A program made the translations under genes and the position numbers. Positions 58,135 to 64,000 of a stretch of 64,000 bases of DNA are shown one piece after another; position 1 is the stretch's first letter, and each line of letters opens with the position of its first letter. The stretch comes from a bacterium (GTDB lineage: Bacteria; Verrucomicrobiota; Verrucomicrobiia; Limisphaerales; RI-55), in contig WGOC01000013.1 in NCBI GenBank assembly GCA_016124235.1, positions 124,001 to 188,000 of the forward strand. Reading direction: 5' to 3'. A model generated the notes under the pieces. That model did not search any database, was not told where the DNA came from, and was given only the letters and a program-made list of their open reading frames with translations.

Positions 58135-61100
58135 ATGCGCTCACCAAAACTTTTGGCTGACGTTCGTGGGTCGACCCGTCGACACTTTTCTCAATTCCCT
58201 CAAGCGGTTTCCTTCTGTTGTGGGCTGTCGATTGTCATGCTCGCGGTCCACCCGGGTTCGCTGCTCGCCGATCCACCTGTAAAACTTGATCCACTTGGAA
58301 TATCCGACGGCAAGTTCCAGGTCGGAGTAAGCGGTCAGGGAGCTCGTTACGCGATCGAAGTTTCCACGAACCTGACGGACTGGCAGGAGGTCCACTCCGC
58401 GGATCTGGTCAACAATTCCGGCGCATTTGCCGACACCACCATCGGATCGTTTCCACGACGCTTTTATCGGAGCAAGATCGTTTTGTTGAACGAGCTGGAA
58501 CCGAAGGAAACGTATTTGTTCTCGGGCGACACGGTCCAATTTCACGTTTCCGAGGGACCGGTCGGAACGGCGTGGGTTTTCAAAGTCAACAGTGTGGTGG
58601 GCGGGAATGCCTCGGTGGGGACGCTGCTCATCAATCCCAATGATTCAGCCGACGTCGCGTATCAAGCTCCAGTTGGCATTGGTAGTTCGGTGGATGTTAC
58701 CGTTTGTGCCGAGGATCCGAATGATTCCGGTCGGGTGTTTTGCGGAACGGTTCACGTGTTACCCGTACCAGCAAACATCGCGATCTCTCCGGTTTCGTGG
58801 ACGATGAAGTTGGGTGACACCGTACCGTTTCAGGCAGGCGCCGTTGTGACCGGAGTTGGCTACGTGCCGTTCAATCAGGTGTATTGGAAAGTAAATGGCA
58901 CGCTGGACGCCGACCCCGCCCTGGATGCGGGGATGATCGGACCGGATGGCATTTATCACGCGCCGGACAAAATGCCCACGTCACTCCCACGCAACATTTT
59001 GGTGGGCTTCTCCACCTCCCCGTTTGGAGCCGTGGCGGCTTCGAGCCCGATCACGCTGGTTTCCTTGGAACTGACCCCGGCAGAAATCCAATCGGTGCAA
59101 ACCGGTCCGGCTGGAAACTTGACAGCAACCTTGCACAAGTCCGATGGGACGAACATCGCTCTCACGCCGGCGCAGGTTTCCTATCACAGCGGTTTTCCCG
59201 AGGCGGCGGATGTCGATACCAATGGCGCGGTCGCCGTCGGCAATTCACTCGGCAAGGCGACCATTTTTGCAACTGATCTCGCGACCGGCGCCACCGATAG
59301 CATGGTGGTTGAATCGCGACCGGATGTTCATGTCCGGCTGCTCAGCGTGCGCAAACGCTCACAAAACGAATTCAACATCAATCCCACAACCGGGCTCGCC
59401 ATTCAAACGCCCACGACACCCATCCGCGAGATCGAGGTCACCCAGCCGGGCGCGATGCTCAACCTGACGCCGGACCTGTTCTTCTTCCGCGGGACGACCA
59501 ACCTGAACACCAACTCGATTTCCGCCACGGGCAATGGCGTCCTGCGTTTCCTGGGCGATGGCAATCTCGTGCGCAATTATCAAATTGGCGGCCCGGTGCC
59601 GGACCCATCCGATTTGGTGGCGCGGGTCGAGGAACGCACCGGATTTGTCGATTTTGGCTACACGCCAGGCAGTGGCACCGTCACCATGGAATACGATGAC
59701 GGCGTGATCACCCGTCAGGCAACGGTCAAGCTCACCTTTTCCCGATTGCAGCTCGGCGCCACCATCAAAGGAATGGTCACACAGCAGAGCGGCCAGGCTT
59801 ATGATTCCGAGTGGCTCGAATTACGGCCGAAGCTGGCCAATCCCGGAATCACGGACAGCTATTTCATGGGGACGACGCAGGTCCGCATTCGGGAGCAGGG
59901 AAACACCTTTACCGTCGCTCGCATGACCGAGTATACGGGTCTGACGCAGATCCCGACGCAAAAGGAGTTCATCGACACGGCAGAATACGTCGAGGTATTG
60001 CCGAGCGGTCCGAGCGACCGGAATCCAGGTCCATTAACCACGCTTGGTGAAATACTTCTCTACGTCCGGCCGCATCATGCAGGCAATGTGCATTTCGTTG
60101 TCGATGTGCCGACCGATCCGGCCATTCCGCCAGTGGATCTAGTAATGAACGTTCAGGCTCCCGACCTGCAAATACGCTACGCGTATGGCGCGACGAACGG
60201 TTCGCCGGTCATGGCAAATTCGTATGTCGATATTCAAGCCGGCCCCAACGGCACCGCATTGTTCCTGACGCCGGAACAAGCGGACGCGTTTGGGGGAGGC
60301 GGGATTCCTTGGTATAAAAAGGATCCGCTCAACTGGTTTGTCATCACACCAAGTGGCGGCACCAACAAGTATCCTTACCAGGATTCCATCGGCCTATACG
60401 GGTATTCAACCACCGGCGAAGCATTTCCGGGAGTCTTCCGGGTGCCCGGTATTCATCAAGTCTGGCTGGCCCACACGAACCATCCGGGTATCCAGACGAC
60501 GCCGCTCGATGTCAAAGTGCTCGCGCCCACCGGAAACACATTTCCGGAACTTGCGCTCATCCCTGTTCAAACGCAGACAAATGAATTCGGCGACGCGGTA
60601 ACCCTGGCCAACCAATATGCCGGCATGGCGATCATCAGCCCAACGGACGGCCTGTGGACACCGGGTGTTCCCCTGGATGTGTCGGTGCGATTGTTTTGTG
60701 CGGACGGTCAGCCGCGCAAACTGGGTAAGAAAGTGGTGACCGTGGTACGCAGCAGCCTCAATCCCAACAACCCGTCCATCACAACGAACTATTATCTCGG
60801 CGGCGTCTTTGCGAGCTGGCCGTATGAAGGTCGGTCGGTGAAAATCAACAGCGCGTACGACCTGCCTCCTTTTGGCAGCGCGTTTGGCGTCCCCGACGAC
60901 AATGGGTTTATCCATTTTTCGGTTACCGTGGACGACCAGACCTCAGCCAACGCGGTGGCACTTCCCGCAATCGTCGGCCTGACGGTCGGGTTCAAACAAT
61001 ATCCAGATTACCTCCTGCCTGCACCGGAGGATGTTCCGGAGGAATACATTGAATACCTCGACGGCACATTGGTAACGCGGACGACGATCCCCATGGCCGT

Positions 61101-64000
61101 GTCCAAATTTGTCGACGCGGTGAATCACTCCCTGATCGAGCAACGGGTGCGGCTGGATGGGCACGGGGTCACCTCGGTCCCACAGGCAATTCCAGTGGCG
61201 ACACAACGAGTGCGCGATGCGGTCACGGCCGGCAAGTTGCCCATTGGGGCAGACCAAGCGGTATTCAAAGTGATCGGCGATGCGAGCTTCGTCACCGCGT
61301 TGGCGGGGGGAGTTCCGACCCTCGACCTCGGCGCCGGACTGGCGGTTATCAATGAACAAGTGCTGAACAACCAGTTGCAGGTGACGGTGGCGACTGATCT
61401 GGCATATTTCCAAGCCAACCCCAGCCAATACGCAAGGCGGCCCATCACGATCACCTTTCCCAACGGAGATTCCTGGGCCACTCAAATTCAAATGTTCGGC
61501 TTCCAACTTGCCCCCGGTGGTTTCGAGTTGGATCGAAACATCCCGTTGAATGCGGCGTTCGCCCATTTTGATCGCGGCTATAATTTTGGCTCCCTCGCGC
61601 CCTACCGGGATGAGGATGGATCGATTCTGGTTTCCATCACGGCGGCGGGCACGCAGCAAATCTGGGACACCGATCTGCAGTTGATTCCCTCTCTGAACGC
61701 CTGCTGGGACGCGAACACAAACGGACTGGAAGATCCGGGCGAAGATCTAGATGGTGACGGCTACTTTACTGAAAATGACGTGGCGTTGCCGGCGCTATTC
61801 CGCGGCGTGCACCCCGAAAACCCTCTCGTTGGTTTTCACCGCGACGTGGATCCACGCAACGGGGCGACACGGGTTCGCAAGCTGACAACGTCGATCGTCC
61901 CGGGTGCCAGTCAAAGCATTCGAATCTACGCCGACACGACGGACCATCGGCGGCTCGACCGGCAAACGCTGCAACTGAGCGACAAGTATGATCCCGATTT
62001 GATTCCCGACTTTGTCAGCCCGGCGCCCGACGCCGAATTGTTGGAGGCGCGACACGGACCAAACTTATTCGATGTCCTGTTCTTTTCCGTTTACAATTTC
62101 ATGGCCGAACAGAAGCAGGATCTGCCCGACCCGCACATTGATTTCACGACGGTTGGCGGGTCGCGCGACACGGCGTACGAGGCTTACACTGGCGTCACCG
62201 GAACGGCTGCATTGGGCAGCGCACCCACGCTGGCAAAGTTGCAACATCCGATGCTGGGCTTCGTCGATCACGTCGCTACGCCTCGGGATTTCCATGAGGA
62301 TCCGGCTTATCTGATGGGATACTATCCCTTCGATTACTACGGTGGAATTCTCGACCAGAAGTGGCAGCGGACCGTGATGAACGTTTACAATGCCGGGCTC
62401 AATCAGGCCCAACCGCTGTTCGGCGACACTCGCATGCGACCATACATATCCCGATATCAGGGCAACGCGCCCACGGGTTCGCAACGCAGTTATTTCGGGA
62501 TCGATCTCGACGGAGTGCTGTTCGATCCCACGTCGATCAATTTTCCGAAACCGCGGTATTACGACCCGGCACCCGTGGTTTCTTTCCTTCTGGCTCAGCG
62601 GCTGGACGAAGCCCCAAACAGCTCGGTGCTCCGAGACATTCCGGTGGTTTACTCGGCGCTCAGTGACACGACCCTGACGAGTGCCAATCTGCTGAAGGGC
62701 ATCGGCGGGACGTCGGGAGGTTTTGTGGATCTTACTCGCGACCATCCTGGGCGTTTGGGAGCTGAATCCAAGAGCCCCGGAGCGGACGTTCCGGGTTTGC
62801 ACGCGGGTTTTCAATTTCTCGGTCGCCCCGAGCAATTGATAGATCCACGCACCTCACTCGCAGAGGACGACATTCGGGACGTGATCTTGAAGCGGGATCC
62901 GGCCACGGGATATATCGTTCGCGAACCTCGCTTCTTTGACACTCGGGCTCCCCGCTTTGTGAATGGTTTCGCTGGCAACGATGATTTGAAGGGGCCCATC
63001 ACCACTGCCGCCATCGCCAACCTCAGGTTTGCCATCAGCACCGATCCACCGAACTTGGTGCCCGACGATACCAATACGTGGAAGCTTCGACCCAGCGTCC
63101 TGGTTCGGGAACAACTTGCGCCGGATAACGGACCGGACATGGTCGTCACCAGCCAAAGCACCGGCAATGAACTAATCATCAAACAGGCGGCGGACGCAGT
63201 GACCGATTTTTCCGTCGATCTCGGTTCCGCGGTTCTCATGAGCGCGGTGTCCGGAGGCGAATATCTTGAGGCCTGTGGCCTCGGTGTGGGCAAAAAGGCG
63301 CTCGGCGCGTTCGTTAATTTCGGAGTCGGTGTCGCCTCCGACGAAATCGTCGAGCCCTACTTTGGCAAGAACACGCGCGACGGCGTGCAATTCGTCGCTC
63401 GGAACACATCCACACTCAGTAAAATCCCCATCGAAGGAGTAACCTACAACGGCGTCTCCTCGCTCGTGAAAGACCCGCTCGTATTGCCCGTGGCGCTGAA
63501 AGGGCTGAGCAATATTGTCTATGGAATTTCAACCAACGTATTGGGCCGGCTGGGTGTGACCAACCGCGCCGTCTATGTGGATGTGAGCCCGCAAACACAT
63601 ATCCCTGACTTGATCAGCCTGCCGACCGATATTTGCGATTTGCTTGGCAAACCGTTTGACAAACTCAAGGACCAGATCAAGGCGAGCTATTCCGCAGAGA
63701 CTTTCGGTGGCTTGGGAAGCGCCGAAGCAGTCGGCATCAAAACGCTCTCCATCTGCATTCCGCTGTCGGCGCAGCTAGGCAATGGCGTCTACAGCGCCAC
63801 TTATTCCGTGACGCGGAAGATCGATGTGCAACCGAGGGAACCCACCGAAGTGGATCTCAGTTCGCTCCCGTGGAACCAGGTGTTTGCGTCATACCCCTAC
63901 GCAGATTTGGTCTCGGACGAGGAGTTCCTTCGGACAGTGCTGGCCAAACGCCTCGATCCCGTTGCCGGCGACTCAGCGACCCAAATCTGGCGTGCGATTC
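58135..64000 (+). CDS. very large secreted protein (at least 1955 codons), continues past the window
   Basis: Frame followed from ATG 58135 (MRSPKLLADVRGSTRRHFSQFPQAVSFCCGLSIVMLAVHPGSLLADPPVKLD) to the end of the window in the same frame; Ig-like N-terminal region, calcium-loop-like DANTNGLEDPGEDLDGDGYF. Not in the ORF track because it has no stop in the window. Confidence 0.85.
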   Translation, partial: MRSPKLLADVRGSTRRHFSQFPQAVSFCCGLSIVMLAVHPGSLLADPPVKLDPLGISDGKFQVGVSGQGARYAIEVSTNLTDWQEVHSADLVNNSGAFADTTIGSFPRRFYRSKIVLLNELEPKETYLFSGDTVQFHVSEGPVGTAWVFKVNSVVGGNASVGTLLINPNDSADVAYQAPVGIGSSVDVTVCAEDPNDSGRVFCGTVHVLPVPANIAISPVSWTMKLGDTVPFQAGAVVTGVGYVPFNQVYWKVNGTLDADPALDAGMIGPDGIYHAPDKMPTSLPRNILVGFSTSPFGAVAASSPITLVSLELTPAEIQSVQTGPAGNLTATLHKSDGTNIALTPAQVSYHSGFPEAADVDTNGAVAVGNSLGKATIFATDLATGATDSMVVESRPDVHVRLLSVRKRSQNEFNINPTTGLAIQTPTTPIREIEVTQPGAMLNLTPDLFFFRGTTNLNTNSISATGNGVLRFLGDGNLVRNYQIGGPVPDPSDLVARVEERTGFVDFGYTPGSGTVTMEYDDGVITRQATVKLTFSRLQLGATIKGMVTQQSGQAYDSEWLELRPKLANPGITDSYFMGTTQVRIREQGNTFTVARMTEYTGLTQIPTQKEFIDTAEYVEVLPSGPSDRNPGPLTTLGEILLYVRPHHAGNVHFVVDVPTDPAIPPVDLVMNVQAPDLQIRYAYGATNGSPVMANSYVDIQAGPNGTALFLTPEQADAFGGGGIPWYKKDPLNWFVITPSGGTNKYPYQDSIGLYGYSTTGEAFPGVFRVPGIHQVWLAHTNHPGIQTTPLDVKVLAPTGNTFPELALIPVQTQTNEFGDAVTLANQYAGMAIISPTDGLWTPGVPLDVSVRLFCADGQPRKLGKKVVTVVRSSLNPNNPSITTNYYLGGVFASWPYEGRSVKINSAYDLPPFGSAFGVPDDNGFIHFSVTVDDQTSANAVALPAIVGLTVGFKQYPDYLLPAPEDVPEEYIEYLDGTLVTRTTIPMAVSKFVDAVNHSLIEQRVRLDGHGVTSVPQAIPVATQRVRDAVTAGKLPIGADQAVFKVIGDASFVTALAGGVPTLDLGAGLAVINEQVLNNQLQVTVATDLAYFQANPSQYARRPITITFPNGDSWATQIQMFGFQLAPGGFELDRNIPLNAAFAHFDRGYNFGSLAPYRDEDGSILVSITAAGTQQIWDTDLQLIPSLNACWDANTNGLEDPGEDLDGDGYFTENDVALPALFRGVHPENPLVGFHRDVDPRNGATRVRKLTTSIVPGASQSIRIYADTTDHRRLDRQTLQLSDKYDPDLIPDFVSPAPDAELLEARHGPNLFDVLFFSVYNFMAEQKQDLPDPHIDFTTVGGSRDTAYEAYTGVTGTAALGSAPTLAKLQHPMLGFVDHVATPRDFHEDPAYLMGYYPFDYYGGILDQKWQRTVMNVYNAGLNQAQPLFGDTRMRPYISRYQGNAPTGSQRSYFGIDLDGVLFDPTSINFPKPRYYDPAPVVSFLLAQRLDEAPNSSVLRDIPVVYSALSDTTLTSANLLKGIGGTSGGFVDLTRDHPGRLGAESKSPGADVPGLHAGFQFLGRPEQLIDPRTSLAEDDIRDVILKRDPATGYIVREPRFFDTRAPRFVNGFAGNDDLKGPITTAAIANLRFAISTDPPNLVPDDTNTWKLRPSVLVREQLAPDNGPDMVVTSQSTGNELIIKQAADAVTDFSVDLGSAVLMSAVSGGEYLEACGLGVGKKALGAFVNFGVGVASDEIVEPYFGKNTRDGVQFVARNTSTLSKIPIEGVTYNGVSSLVKDPLVLPVALKGLSNIVYGISTNVLGRLGVTNRAVYVDVSPQTHIPDLISLPTDICDLLGKPFDKLKDQIKASYSAETFGGLGSAEAVGIKTLSICIPLSAQLGNGVYSATYSVTRKIDVQPREPTEVDLSSLPWNQVFASYPYADLVSDEEFLRTVLAKRLDPVAGDSATQIWRAI

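Noticed and set aside
1-64000. CRISPR arrays, rRNA, tRNA or insertion sequences
   Set aside because: No regularly spaced direct repeats, no recognisable rRNA or tRNA sequence and no transposase ORF were seen by eye; a tRNAscan or ISfinder run would be needed for certainty.

Overview
This 64 kb window is a gene-dense bacterial chromosome segment. The style (PQQ and reg-propeller proteins, DUF1080, SMP-30, sulfatase, DUF5009, CRTAC1/UnbV-type proteins) suggests Verrucomicrobiota; that placement is inference only. Recognisable core genes are rpmE, prfA, purE, miaA, mutY, a lactate/malate-type dehydrogenase, a photolyase, a TamB/TamA-like pair and a two-component system. No rRNA, tRNA, CRISPR array or transposase was recognised. 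The most interesting points are: (1) a minus-strand cluster at about 31.7-39.1 kb encoding a five-CXXCH cytochrome/TPR membrane protein, an FG-GAP/ASPIC-UnbV-like protein, a radical SAM protein and a FAD-dependent halogenase-like protein, facing a convergent haem/copper-monooxygenase-like TPR protein; (2) an accessory island at about 48.3-51.4 kb with a toxin-antitoxin pair and small lipoprotein genes, containing a second copy of the 3' end of the TamA-like gene that differs only by synonymous changes; (3) a SAP plus PD-(D/E)XK-like putative nuclease overlapping a frameshifted upstream ORF; (4) a palindromic intergenic repeat whose half-copy lies in frame inside the photolyase gene; (5) a duplicated 5' gene end next to a DUF5009-like gene; (6) an orphan plus-strand terminator that may mark an unannotated RNA. 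All calls come from reading the sequence and the supplied ORF track. No database search was run.
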